Assembly: GCA_015232865.1 (NCBI GenBank)
Contig: JADFYU010000046.1
Location: forward strand, 1 to 18,700
DNA from: Magnetococcales bacterium
GTDB lineage: Bacteria; Pseudomonadota; Magnetococcia; Magnetococcales; UBA8363
DNA: 18,700 bases
Direction of reading: 5' to 3'
Below, in pieces: positions 1 through 7,267 of this stretch (its first letter is position 1; each line of letters starts with the position of its first letter). Below the pieces are notes generated by a model. It searched no databases. It saw only the letters and a program-made list of their open reading frames with translations, and was not told the origin of the DNA. The position numbers and the translations under genes are program-made.

Positions 1-1457
1 TCAGGGATGACAATATGAGGGCCGCTATGGTCTGTGGTCTCGAAAAGTTTAATGCCTCTGATAGTAAAACTATATCCAGGGCCTTGATCCTCAACACCTG
101 TAAAAAACAGCCGCCACCATGAGGCTGGTGGCAGTATTACATTTTCTGTCAGGCTTTCATCTCTCACCATCTTCGGCAACTTAATAGTTGAGTATCTTGG
201 TAAATTATCTGTTTTTGGTATGGTAAAATCGGCAAGTCCGAAGCTGTCTCTCACCACTTCAAAGCCTTCACCTAGACGCATTAAATACCGTTCTGAGTCC
301 AGAGAAAGGATAAACACTGACTTCCAACCGGATTTTGCATCGATAAAATCTAGAGCATCAGCTTTTTCTGTTTCGGTAGCCTGATATATTTCTGTGGATA
401 GTGATACTTCTGAGGGTTGGTTGTTAATGTGGTATCTGCCGCCATGAGAGATAGCAACGCTACTGCGTGGGACGGTCTCTTCCTTGAAATTCCAAGACAC
501 GTTTTTGGACAACTCAGCCTGATCTGCAAAAATAATCTCACCAATGGTAAATGATGAGTTGGCGTTAAGGATATATAGGTACCAATCAGAGTGGTTAGGC
601 GTCACTCCACCGGTAGCCAGGAAAGTCGGATAGCAAAACTCAATCTCTCGAATTCGTGCGGTATATCCTACAAGCCCCGAGTAAGTCTCGGTATTACGAA
701 GCCGCAAATATCTGTGACCCGCATGTATTGAAAGATTATCCTCTCTCTCATTATAACCAATAGTGCTGAAATTACACCCAGTGACAGTATCGATTTCTGT
801 CCATGATATTCCATCATTAGAGATGGAAACATACCACATGAGCCTGTTTAAACTACTGCCGTTCGTTGCCATTGTTTCATACGCATATCTGAGCTTTGTG
901 ACATTCACCTGTCGACCAAAATCAAATACAAACCCATCAAACCTCGCAACGTCTGTGTCAGAAAATTCTACGGATGAGGCCCCTGTTTTATCTCCATTGA
1001 GAACAATCTCTGCTGTTGCAGGTGTCCCTCCATAGACGAGACCTCCTGTAAATGTCTCAGTAGCGACCATGGCATCAGTACGGTCACCGGTGACATAAGC
1101 AGCGGGTGCAAGCGCATAATCCGCTGGTGTGCTTGTATCAAAGTGGTGGGAGTGCGCTCCGTCAACAACCGTGTAAGAGTCAAACAATGTGTACTGTGTT
1201 GAGGAGCCGCCTCTTAATTCGATTGTTGTTCCTGCTGGAATATCAAACCCAAATATTCCAGCAAGCCCAGGCTCTTTGATAGATGATGTAGCCCATGAAA
1301 TACTGCCTTCGGTAGCGCCTTCGAAGTATGCTCCTTCCGACGGCTCCCCATTAGCTAACTTTTCTGCCCCTGTAGCCATAAATCCGCTAACAGTTGGTCC
1401 AGAAACAGGATTGATATCATTATCCTTGGAATATCTAAATGTATTTAACTCAGCCAT
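1..1457 (-). CDS. Partial tail-tip/tail-fibre protein with discoidin-like (F5/8 type C) region
   Basis: An open frame starts at ATG 1457 and runs without a stop off the left edge, giving 485 codons with the C-terminus missing. The start overlaps the tape-measure stop by 8 nt and has an AGAGGAAG-like ribosome site about 10 nt upstream. Residues about 150-277 resemble a galactose-binding F5/8 type C (discoidin) module: the strand WYVSISNDGISWTEID at about 208-223, then a HRYLRLRN strand and a closing REIEF strand. After about residue 320 the protein contains SGWKSVFIL and ERYLMRLGEGF, a pattern that recalls distal-tail or lambda gpM-like domains, but this second match is weak. Position directly after the tape measure gene fits a tail-tip component. 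A carbohydrate-binding role in adsorption is inferred from the discoidin-like region. No chaperone or collagen-like repeats are visible in the part present. Confidence 0.72.
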   Translation of the reverse strand, partial: MAELNTFRYSKDNDINPVSGPTVSGFMATGAEKLANGEPSEGAYFEGATEGSISWATSSIKEPGLAGIFGFDIPAGTTIELRGGSSTQYTLFDSYTVVDGAHSHHFDTSTPADYALAPAAYVTGDRTDAMVATETFTGGLVYGGTPATAEIVLNGDKTGASSVEFSDTDVARFDGFVFDFGRQVNVTKLRYAYETMATNGSSLNRLMWYVSISNDGISWTEIDTVTGCNFSTIGYNEREDNLSIHAGHRYLRLRNTETYSGLVGYTARIREIEFCYPTFLATGGVTPNHSDWYLYILNANSSFTIGEIIFADQAELSKNVSWNFKEETVPRSSVAISHGGRYHINNQPSEVSLSTEIYQATETEKADALDFIDAKSGWKSVFILSLDSERYLMRLGEGFEVVRDSFGLADFTIPKTDNLPRYSTIKLPKMVRDESLTENVILPPASWWRLFFTGVEDQGPGYSFTIRGIKLFETTDHSGPHIVIP

Positions 1458-4400
1458 AACCGTTTAACTTCCTCTGGATGGTGGTGGCCACTCCCTGCGT
1501 GTTGGATGATATCGCCTGTTTCAACTTTGGAATAATCTTGGCTCGGAAAGTTTTTTCCAAATCGGCTGAATCAAGCGAAGACACTGAAATATTTACGTCA
1601 GGCATTTCTATGGTGATATTGGCCTGATTTCGGGGTGGCGTCCGAGATGCCGGAGTCGATTGAACTCCAACCGTTCCGCCGTTAGTATACCCCTGGAAAT
1701 ACCCTAAAACGCCTCGCACCTCATCGGCACTCCCAACGCTATTCAGCATATCCATTAATCCGGGGAAATGACCGTTTATTGCCCTGGCACTTTGGGCGTT
1801 GGTGATAAACTCTCCCTCGGTTAAATACGCTGGAATGGTGTCGACACGGCTATAGCCTGGGATCTGTCCGGTTTCCCATGGCATAATAGGATCAGCAAAA
1901 CCGCCATCACTGTATTTCCTGGCATACCCCCCGCCAGAAAACGGCATCAAAGAAAGTCCTCTGCTTTTTGCATAGTTTTCGTGGAGCCGTTTTACATAGC
2001 TTTTGTCGTTATAGTCCCTGGCATTCCACACGCTGTAATTATTGAGCCTGAACCCCATGTCTCTCATGGTGTCCAGGCGAACGCCATACTGTTCGGCATA
2101 GGGTTTGACGTACTGGTCACCGCTGTGCCCCGACTGGCGGCTTAGAATCCCGGTATTTCTGAGAAAGTTGTAGACCATTTCCGGCTTACTGCCGGGATGA
2201 TTCCCGTAAATCCACCGGTCGGAAAACCCTGCCAATGACAACCCACCATTTTTGTTAAGATACTGGTCTGCCTTTAGGGTGGGCAGTTTGGTTTTATAGC
2301 TCGCAACCGGTTTAGATTTTGCCGACGAGGGACTTCCGCCAGCAGATCCGCCCTTACTGTAGTAGGAGACTCTTGCACTGAGTGTTACTGCACCACCAGC
2401 CCTTTTAACCCGCTCCATTTGAGATGCGACGTTGCTGATATAAGTCGAGGAGGAGCCGGTTACTCTTGCGTTTAGGTTGGTGTTGTGAGAGCGGGGTATC
2501 GAGTTGATATTCCGCTTCACTTGGATTATCTGTGGATAGGTGCGATCATCTGCCCTAATAACCGTTGGTCGATGCTGTTTTACACTGGATATGTTGCGTT
2601 GAGCTGATGTTGTGGCTGGCTTTGTATCATCCTTGGCCTGGATCTTTGGAACGGTCCTCTGCCTCACATTATCTATTTTTAGCTTGGCCTTATCAGCCTT
2701 TCGGATAGCGTCCCTCTCATCCACTTTTATATGGATGATTTCTGCATTTGCGTCACGACTCGATTTTTTGTAAAAGGCGAAAAATTTTGATGTATTTTTT
2801 TCGGCTTTCTCGGTCTTCACATCCAGAGATTTAGGTTTCTTGATTTCTTCCGCCAGATCCTTGACCGCTTTCCGTGTCTTTTCGACTGCCCCCGCAGATT
2901 TTTTGCCTGTTTCTATCAGGGTATCAGTGGCCTTTTCTGCATAATCACCGACCGCCGAAAATCCAGACTTAATTTTTCTGAACACGCCACCAAGAAGGGA
3001 GTCTTCTTTGGTTTTGTTGGCAAACCAGCTATTCACATAATCCCATGGAGCTGTGAGATTTGTTTTCAGAAAATTCCAAGTATCTCCAAACGCCTCTTTT
3101 AGTGTCTCCCCTGCACCGAGCACGAGATACCCAAAATCTTTAAGGGCACTAGCCGTGGCCTTGGCACTCAAACCCCGAATAAAATCTGTTACTCCGTCAG
3201 TTGCTCCGATGATTGCAGGGGAAAAGTCAAGAATGACGTCATTGGTAAACCCTTCCAATGCAGATCCAAACCGTTTAAAAGCCCCGTCCATGTTGTTATC
3301 CATGGTGTCGGCCATCTTTTTAGCTGACCCGGATGAGTGGTCAATTTTCTCCCGAAATTCATCCAGTCTTCCTATTGATTTATTCATTGCGGCGGCAATA
3401 CCTGATCCCGCCTCACGCCCGAATAATTTCAGGATACTGGTTGCATCCGCTCCTTTACTTTTGAGCTGTTTGAGAATATCCCCAAACGGAAGCATTTTAC
3501 CGGCTGAATCATGAGTTTTTAGTCCTAGACGCTTGATCTCCTCACGGGCCGCTTTAGCAGGTTTTAACAGAGAGGATAACGCTCCCCTTAACGAGGTTCC
3601 GGCCTTTTCGCCCTTAAATCCAGCATCAGCCATAACAGCTAATACGGCGTTCATTTCACTTAAATTTTGTCCTGCCGCTTTGCCGATACCGCCAGAATAT
3701 TGCAAGGCAAGCGCAAGGTCGGATATGCCGGTATTTGAGTTTGACGCAACGACCGCCAGTTGATCTACGATCCCGCCAAGATCTTTGGCTTCCATGCCAA
3801 ACTGACTCATGATGTTGGTGGTGTAGTCCGCCGCCTCCCCCAACTCAATACTTCCGGCCTGGGCAAGGAGTAGAGACGGTTCCAGTGCATCCATAGCCTG
3901 TTTTGGAGAGAGACCAGCCTGGGCAAGGGCCTTCAACCCTTCTGCGGCCTCAGAAGCGGAGAACCGGGTTTTCTTCCCCATCTCTTTGGCTTTGTTGGTC
4001 AGGTCTACTAAATCTTTTCCAGTCGCTCCCGAAATCGCTGCAACTTCCGACATCGTTGTCTGGAATTTTCTTGCACTTCCCAAGGCTTTATAAAAACCAA
4101 GAGTGGCAACAGTCCCAATAATGGCGAGTGGCGTTTTGAGCTTTGAGGCTGCGGACTTGACGCCACCCATGGCTGTTTGCAGGAGCCGGGTAGATTTTGA
4201 TAGCTTTGTGTTTGCCGTTGTTGCTTTTTTGGCTGATTTTGCAGCCTGGAGAATGGCGTCACTCTCCGCTTTAATCGCTTTTTTTGTTGATAATAGTTGG
4301 TCTTGTAGTCCGTCTTGGCTCTTTTTTAGGGCCGATGTGTCGATCCCGGCAGCCCTTAACTCTTTTCCAAGCTTGCCCAGCTTTTCTTTCTGGTTTGAGT

Positions 4401-4755
4401 ATGACTTTGCCAACCGTGCGGATGTCTCTTTGGCTTTTTTGTATTCTGCGGTCAGTTGTTTTGTAGGTGCACCAACCCCTCTCATCGCCTTTTCAAAACT
4501 TGCAACTTTTAGAGCGGCGGTCTTGGAGCTTTTACCCATCTCATGGGTTGCCAGCCTCATGGCTTTGAGTTTATCAACTCCAGCCAATGACCCGTTCAAA
4601 GACTTCAGCTTTCGGGATAGCTCGCTGGTCTGCTGCTCTGTTTGTTGCTCGGCCTGGGCCAACCCACCAAAAAGAGAGGTGGCTTTTTTTAGAGTGGACG
4701 AAAACAGGTCTTTCGCTTTGATGGAGAATTCAAGACTAGATTTAGTTGACGCCAT
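1450..4755 (-). CDS. Tail tape measure protein, TP901 family
   Basis: This 1101-residue protein sets tail length and is threaded inside the tail tube during assembly. The N-terminal 200 residues are Lys/Ala/Ser-rich and predicted coiled coil. The TP901 core begins near residue 229 (KFQTTMSEVAAISGATG) and includes the typical FSASEAAEGLKALAQAG and GFKGEKAGTSLRGALSSL motifs. A Lys-rich linker and a Gly-rich segment follow. The C-terminal part holds GGYARKYSDGG and TIPAYLTEGEFIT, a usual tape-measure ending. ATG 4755 shares one base with the stop of the upstream chaperone gene (TAATG) and has GGGAG 5-6 nt before it. By the usual rule of about 0.15 nm per residue, the tail would be around 165 nm long (inference). 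The long open frame on the opposite strand is a codon-bias shadow. Confidence 0.96.
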   Translation of the reverse strand: MASTKSSLEFSIKAKDLFSSTLKKATSLFGGLAQAEQQTEQQTSELSRKLKSLNGSLAGVDKLKAMRLATHEMGKSSKTAALKVASFEKAMRGVGAPTKQLTAEYKKAKETSARLAKSYSNQKEKLGKLGKELRAAGIDTSALKKSQDGLQDQLLSTKKAIKAESDAILQAAKSAKKATTANTKLSKSTRLLQTAMGGVKSAASKLKTPLAIIGTVATLGFYKALGSARKFQTTMSEVAAISGATGKDLVDLTNKAKEMGKKTRFSASEAAEGLKALAQAGLSPKQAMDALEPSLLLAQAGSIELGEAADYTTNIMSQFGMEAKDLGGIVDQLAVVASNSNTGISDLALALQYSGGIGKAAGQNLSEMNAVLAVMADAGFKGEKAGTSLRGALSSLLKPAKAAREEIKRLGLKTHDSAGKMLPFGDILKQLKSKGADATSILKLFGREAGSGIAAAMNKSIGRLDEFREKIDHSSGSAKKMADTMDNNMDGAFKRFGSALEGFTNDVILDFSPAIIGATDGVTDFIRGLSAKATASALKDFGYLVLGAGETLKEAFGDTWNFLKTNLTAPWDYVNSWFANKTKEDSLLGGVFRKIKSGFSAVGDYAEKATDTLIETGKKSAGAVEKTRKAVKDLAEEIKKPKSLDVKTEKAEKNTSKFFAFYKKSSRDANAEIIHIKVDERDAIRKADKAKLKIDNVRQRTVPKIQAKDDTKPATTSAQRNISSVKQHRPTVIRADDRTYPQIIQVKRNINSIPRSHNTNLNARVTGSSSTYISNVASQMERVKRAGGAVTLSARVSYYSKGGSAGGSPSSAKSKPVASYKTKLPTLKADQYLNKNGGLSLAGFSDRWIYGNHPGSKPEMVYNFLRNTGILSRQSGHSGDQYVKPYAEQYGVRLDTMRDMGFRLNNYSVWNARDYNDKSYVKRLHENYAKSRGLSLMPFSGGGYARKYSDGGFADPIMPWETGQIPGYSRVDTIPAYLTEGEFITNAQSARAINGHFPGLMDMLNSVGSADEVRGVLGYFQGYTNGGTVGVQSTPASRTPPRNQANITIEMPDVNISVSSLDSADLEKTFRAKIIPKLKQAISSNTQGVATTIQRKLNGYG

Positions 4756-5381
4756 TACCGGCTCCCAAATAATTTGTCGATTTCGAGCCAGTTTTTATAA
4801 ATTTCTTCATCGGCAAGTTGGCCGTCCGTCTCATCATCTGCGATAAATTCGGACCACTGTTTTTGATCTGCATGCAGCGCAACACGGAAAATGGCCGCTC
4901 TCTCTTTCATTGCGATTTTTTGCTGTTTAACGATGCTCTCTATGAGCATTTTTGCTTTAGGCCAAGAGTATTGACCGGCTTCTGATTCCCTGTGTCCATT
5001 GCTGACCAATAGCTGAATGATAGAGGACAAGGAAGCCGGGTCTGGCGCTTCATCTGACCCATGACCACTCTGAATACATTTAGCTATCTCGACGTGATCC
5101 AGGTTGTAATTGATGCACTCAATCAAAAATTGGTGCCTTTTTGAGGAGTCAGCACTCTCAGCCTCGTCCTGAGATATCAGCCCTCTCGTTATCAACTCAA
5201 TCAAACGGGAAACGCATGAGCGATCGCCGCCTATTGCCGCCTGATGCAACTCGACAAACTCCAACCAGCCATACATCCCGACCGGCGTAATACATATGGT
5301 TCGACCGTCAAAACGAAAAGAACCCGGTCGGGGAGACATGATCTCCGACCGGGTTCTGTATTCCTGCTCTTTATCTGTCAT
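4755..5381 (-). CDS. Tail assembly chaperone-like protein
   Basis: This 208-residue protein lies between the tail tube and the tape measure gene, the invariant place of the tail assembly chaperone (lambda G/GT) in siphophages. I assign it mostly by position; the sequence is acidic, mostly helical and has no motif I can name. The start is ATG 5381, which overlaps the tube stop as TGATG; a TTG three bases upstream is not needed. Lambda-like phages usually make two products here through a -1 frameshift. Here the tape measure starts on the stop codon of this gene, and I see no classical XXXYYYZ slippery heptamer near the end, so a second product is not apparent. A strong hairpin occupies roughly codons 8-21 and could affect expression. 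Confidence 0.68.
   Translation of the reverse strand: MTDKEQEYRTRSEIMSPRPGSFRFDGRTICITPVGMYGWLEFVELHQAAIGGDRSCVSRLIELITRGLISQDEAESADSSKRHQFLIECINYNLDHVEIAKCIQSGHGSDEAPDPASLSSIIQLLVSNGHRESEAGQYSWPKAKMLIESIVKQQKIAMKERAAIFRVALHADQKQWSEFIADDETDGQLADEEIYKNWLEIDKLFGSR
5320..5356 (-). terminator. Intragenic terminator-like hairpin at the start of the tail chaperone gene
   Basis: The arms gaacccggtc (5320-5329) and gaccgggttc (5347-5356) pair over 10 bp. Five further inner pairs form around a 2-nt bulge, with a 5-nt loop. On the minus (sense) strand the stem is followed by TTTTCGTTTTG, which resembles an imperfect intrinsic-terminator U-tract. It sits 25 nt after the tail tube stop codon, within the coding sequence of the next gene. 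It may reduce transcription beyond the abundantly needed tube gene, or protect the tube mRNA 3' end. This role is inferred. Confidence 0.45.
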
Positions 5382-6124
5382 CAACCGGGCAGGGTTGTGA
5401 AGGTGGCGAAAGCTCCAGTATCTGAGGCGAGAATCTCAATATTGAGAGGGATTTTCTGACCTTCAGCAATATTCAATAGGCCAAGATTTGAACCAGGTGT
5501 GATTGAAACTTTTGGAGCCTCTAATTTTCGCCGCTCACCATGGATCTGTTTAGAAATCCATTGGAATGCTCCCTCAATCGTTTTTTCAGAGAGCATTTCA
5601 ATTTGGCTGTAGGTCACCTCTGCCGCATCGTAGGTAATGGTGATGCTGCTGGCATCCGCAATACCTCCGCTTTCCACAATTTCAACATGTCCCTCAGCGG
5701 CATGGGTGATAAAATCAGTCCCTTCGGCAAAAGTTGGAATGCTCACATTAGAAATCTTGAGCCTCCCCACATCATACCGACGACCCTGATTGACAGAGGT
5801 GACTTCGTAGGTCGAAGCTGTTTCTGCAGATTGGGTGACAGAATTGACACGAGACATATTGAACAGTGCCAGATTTTCATCGCTCGCACTGTCCAGTTCG
5901 GCACTCATGGTGGCACCGGTTTTAATCAGAACCTTGAGATCCTTTTTTTGAGTTCCTTCTCTAGAATCGAAGTGCTCCCAATATTCATTGGCGTTTTGGA
6001 TGGTCAGAGCCGATAAAGACCCCAGATCGGCAAAGCCTGTTTTGGCTCCGGCAGAGTCAAAGCGGTCAAACAAGCCTCGCCCACCACCCACATTAATGTC
6101 TTTTACAGAGGTAACTTTACCCAC
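5381..6124 (-). CDS. Major tail tube protein
   Basis: This 247-residue protein is likely the tail tube subunit that stacks into hexameric rings around the tape measure. It is rich in beta-strand patterns throughout. It contains a segment like the lambda V / phage major tail protein fold (LKVLIKTGATMSAELDSASD near residues 63-82) and ends with NIEILASDTGAFATFTTLPG. Position between the tail terminator and the chaperone supports this call. The start is GTG 6124 with GGAG about 10 nt upstream; no in-frame ATG closer to that site is visible. There is no C-terminal Ig-like extension as in lambda gpV. Its stop overlaps the next start (TGATG), so the two are probably translationally coupled. Confidence 0.82.
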   Translation of the reverse strand: MGKVTSVKDINVGGGRGLFDRFDSAGAKTGFADLGSLSALTIQNANEYWEHFDSREGTQKKDLKVLIKTGATMSAELDSASDENLALFNMSRVNSVTQSAETASTYEVTSVNQGRRYDVGRLKISNVSIPTFAEGTDFITHAAEGHVEIVESGGIADASSITITYDAAEVTYSQIEMLSEKTIEGAFQWISKQIHGERRKLEAPKVSITPGSNLGLLNIAEGQKIPLNIEILASDTGAFATFTTLPG

Positions 6125-6159
6125 GTTATTTTACTCCAATTATATAAATTTATTGATAT

Positions 6160-6564
6160 TTAAGCTGTGTAGATGAACTGAGACTCAAAACAGAGAGGGG
6201 TAAAATAAAAATCTGGAGAATGGCCCGGTCTATACTCTGACGTGACCCGCCTAAACGGGCTACACACCTCAGAAGGCTCCCACCCAACCAAAGCATCTAT
6301 CACTTTCTTTGCCCATGGCCCCGCCTCACGTTCGTCGCCCCTCACTCTGAGCGAAACTAGCCAAGTCTGGGACTCCATATACGCTAATCTGGAACTATCT
6401 ATTTGCTTGATTTTAGTGTCAAAAATATCAACGATTAAAACAGGACCTGAATCAACATCCTCTTGCTGATCCTGCGTGTCAGACCCAAAAACAACTGCAA
6501 CCCCTGATACCTGGCTCTCAAGACGCTGAACAATCAGAGGTAGCATAAAATAGAGATCATCCAT
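6160..6564 (-). CDS. Tail terminator / Gp37-like tail completion protein
   Basis: This 134-residue protein has the length and layout of Gp37-like or gpU-like tail terminators, which cap the growing tail tube and connect it to the head. The N-terminus (residues 1-25) is a helix followed by the strand VSGVAVVFGS. The middle has GPVLIVDIF and TWLVSLRVRG strands, and then AKKVIDALVGWEPSE, a pattern common in this family. It ends with FTPLCFESQFIYT. It begins 2 nt after the stop of the FII-like gene with a poor ribosome site, suggesting translational coupling. The assignment rests on pattern and position. Confidence 0.62.
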   Translation of the reverse strand: MDDLYFMLPLIVQRLESQVSGVAVVFGSDTQDQQEDVDSGPVLIVDIFDTKIKQIDSSRLAYMESQTWLVSLRVRGDEREAGPWAKKVIDALVGWEPSEVCSPFRRVTSEYRPGHSPDFYFTPLCFESQFIYTA

Positions 6565-6566
6565 GG

Positions 6567-6893
6567 CTATGCCGTTTTTAACTTTAAAAGTGCTGATTGC
6601 GTTGTGTGATCTGTAACAAATCTGACCTTATAAACCTTGCTGTTTACGGTTACTAAGTCCCCCGCCTGGGAGGGGGACTGAAGATCGGACAACCTGACGG
6701 TCAAGACCGGCTGTGGAGCGTTAACCATTGGTGCCCCATAACCCTCTCCACCGATGTTCTTATCTACCCATTCTTTTTCAAAAAGGGCGGTGAGGTTAAC
6801 CGCCTCACCGCCCTTTGGGGTGTAAATAACAGGTACGCCGAATTCATCAAGAATATCTTCCAGAGAGTCAGCCAACGCCTCTTCAAAAGACAT
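6567..6893 (-). CDS. Head-tail joining protein, lambda FII-like
   Basis: This 108-residue protein fits the Phage_attach / gpFII family that sits at the head-tail interface. It begins with an acidic helix (SFEEALADSLEDILDEFG), then a strand with GVPVIYTPKGGEAVNLTALFE, and ends with the beta pattern DLVTVNSKVYKVRFVTDHT, which is characteristic of FII-like proteins. Length agrees with lambda FII (about 117 residues). The start overlaps the stop of the decoration gene by one base (TGATG). Two strong inverted repeats (6656-6679 and 6782-6816) lie inside this short gene; they do not interrupt the frame. Confidence 0.8.
   Translation of the reverse strand: MSFEEALADSLEDILDEFGVPVIYTPKGGEAVNLTALFEKEWVDKNIGGEGYGAPMVNAPQPVLTVRLSDLQSPSQAGDLVTVNSKVYKVRFVTDHTTQSALLKLKTA
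6656..6679 (-). repeat. Perfect 8-bp inverted repeat inside the FII-like gene
   Basis: The arms agtccccc (6656-6663) and gggggact (6672-6679) are exact reverse complements around an 8-nt loop. It is very GC-rich and lies about 100 nt downstream, in the transcription direction, of the larger hairpin at 6782-6816. No T-run follows on the sense strand, so it is not a typical terminator. Confidence 0.7.
6782..6816 (-). terminator. Perfect 14-bp hairpin with U-tract inside the FII-like gene
   Basis: The arms at 6782-6795 (aaagggcggtgagg) and 6803-6816 (cctcaccgcccttt) are perfect reverse complements separated by a 7-nt loop. Read on the minus (sense) strand, the 3' arm runs into TTTTT, so the element has the full form of an intrinsic terminator although it lies inside an open reading frame. 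It begins about 75 nt into the gene. The structure is certain from the sequence; termination in vivo is inferred and may need antitermination to be overcome. Confidence 0.6.
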
Positions 6894-7225
6894 CAGCCGT
6901 TCAACTTAACCTGGACAACCGAAGCCGCCCCGATTGCGCTCTCAAAAGCATACCCGGCCAAGGTCTGGGCCGTGGCTGTTTTATCCAGCTCGCCGGATGT
7001 GGCGTCGAGATAGAGAAGATCCCCTTGGGTGACGGCCAGAGCCGCTTCTTTAGGGACGCTGAAGACCCCGGAAACCTGGACTGTTCCAGATTCCGTATCA
7101 GCGATATCTCCGAGGGCCACCCCAACCCGCACCCCAACTTTGACCAGATCGCCGGAAACAATGTCCGTACCGGTGCCGTTGGTGTAGACGAGGACATTGC
7201 CCTCTTGTGTGTAGTTTTTTGCCAT
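6893..7225 (-). CDS. DUF2190 family capsid decoration (cement) protein
   Basis: This 110-residue protein matches the DUF2190 pattern of small capsid-stabilising proteins. It opens with MAKNYTQEGNVLVYTN, followed by DIVSGDLVKVGVRVGVALGD, and ends with AGYAFESAIGAASVVQVKLN. Such proteins take the place of lambda gpD and bind the expanded capsid. ATG 7225 has GGAG with about 9 nt spacing; a TTG at 7231 would be too close to it. The gene follows the capsid gene after a 42-nt gap and overlaps the next start, as expected for a head-decoration gene. Confidence 0.87.
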   Translation of the reverse strand: MAKNYTQEGNVLVYTNGTGTDIVSGDLVKVGVRVGVALGDIADTESGTVQVSGVFSVPKEAALAVTQGDLLYLDATSGELDKTATAQTLAGYAFESAIGAASVVQVKLNG

Positions 7226-7267
7226 TTTCAATTACTCCGTTTTCAATGTTTCAGTTACTGGGCAAAA

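Noticed and set aside
4755..4840. Programmed -1 frameshift in the tail chaperone gene
   Set aside because: A short A-run (TATAAAAAC) is present but does not form an XXXYYYZ heptamer in frame, and the next gene starts at the stop codon.
4103..4846. Long plus-strand open frame opposite the tape measure gene
   Set aside because: It lies in antisense to a clear TP901 gene, has no ribosome site or neighbours in its direction, and its composition mirrors the Lys/Ala codons of the real gene.
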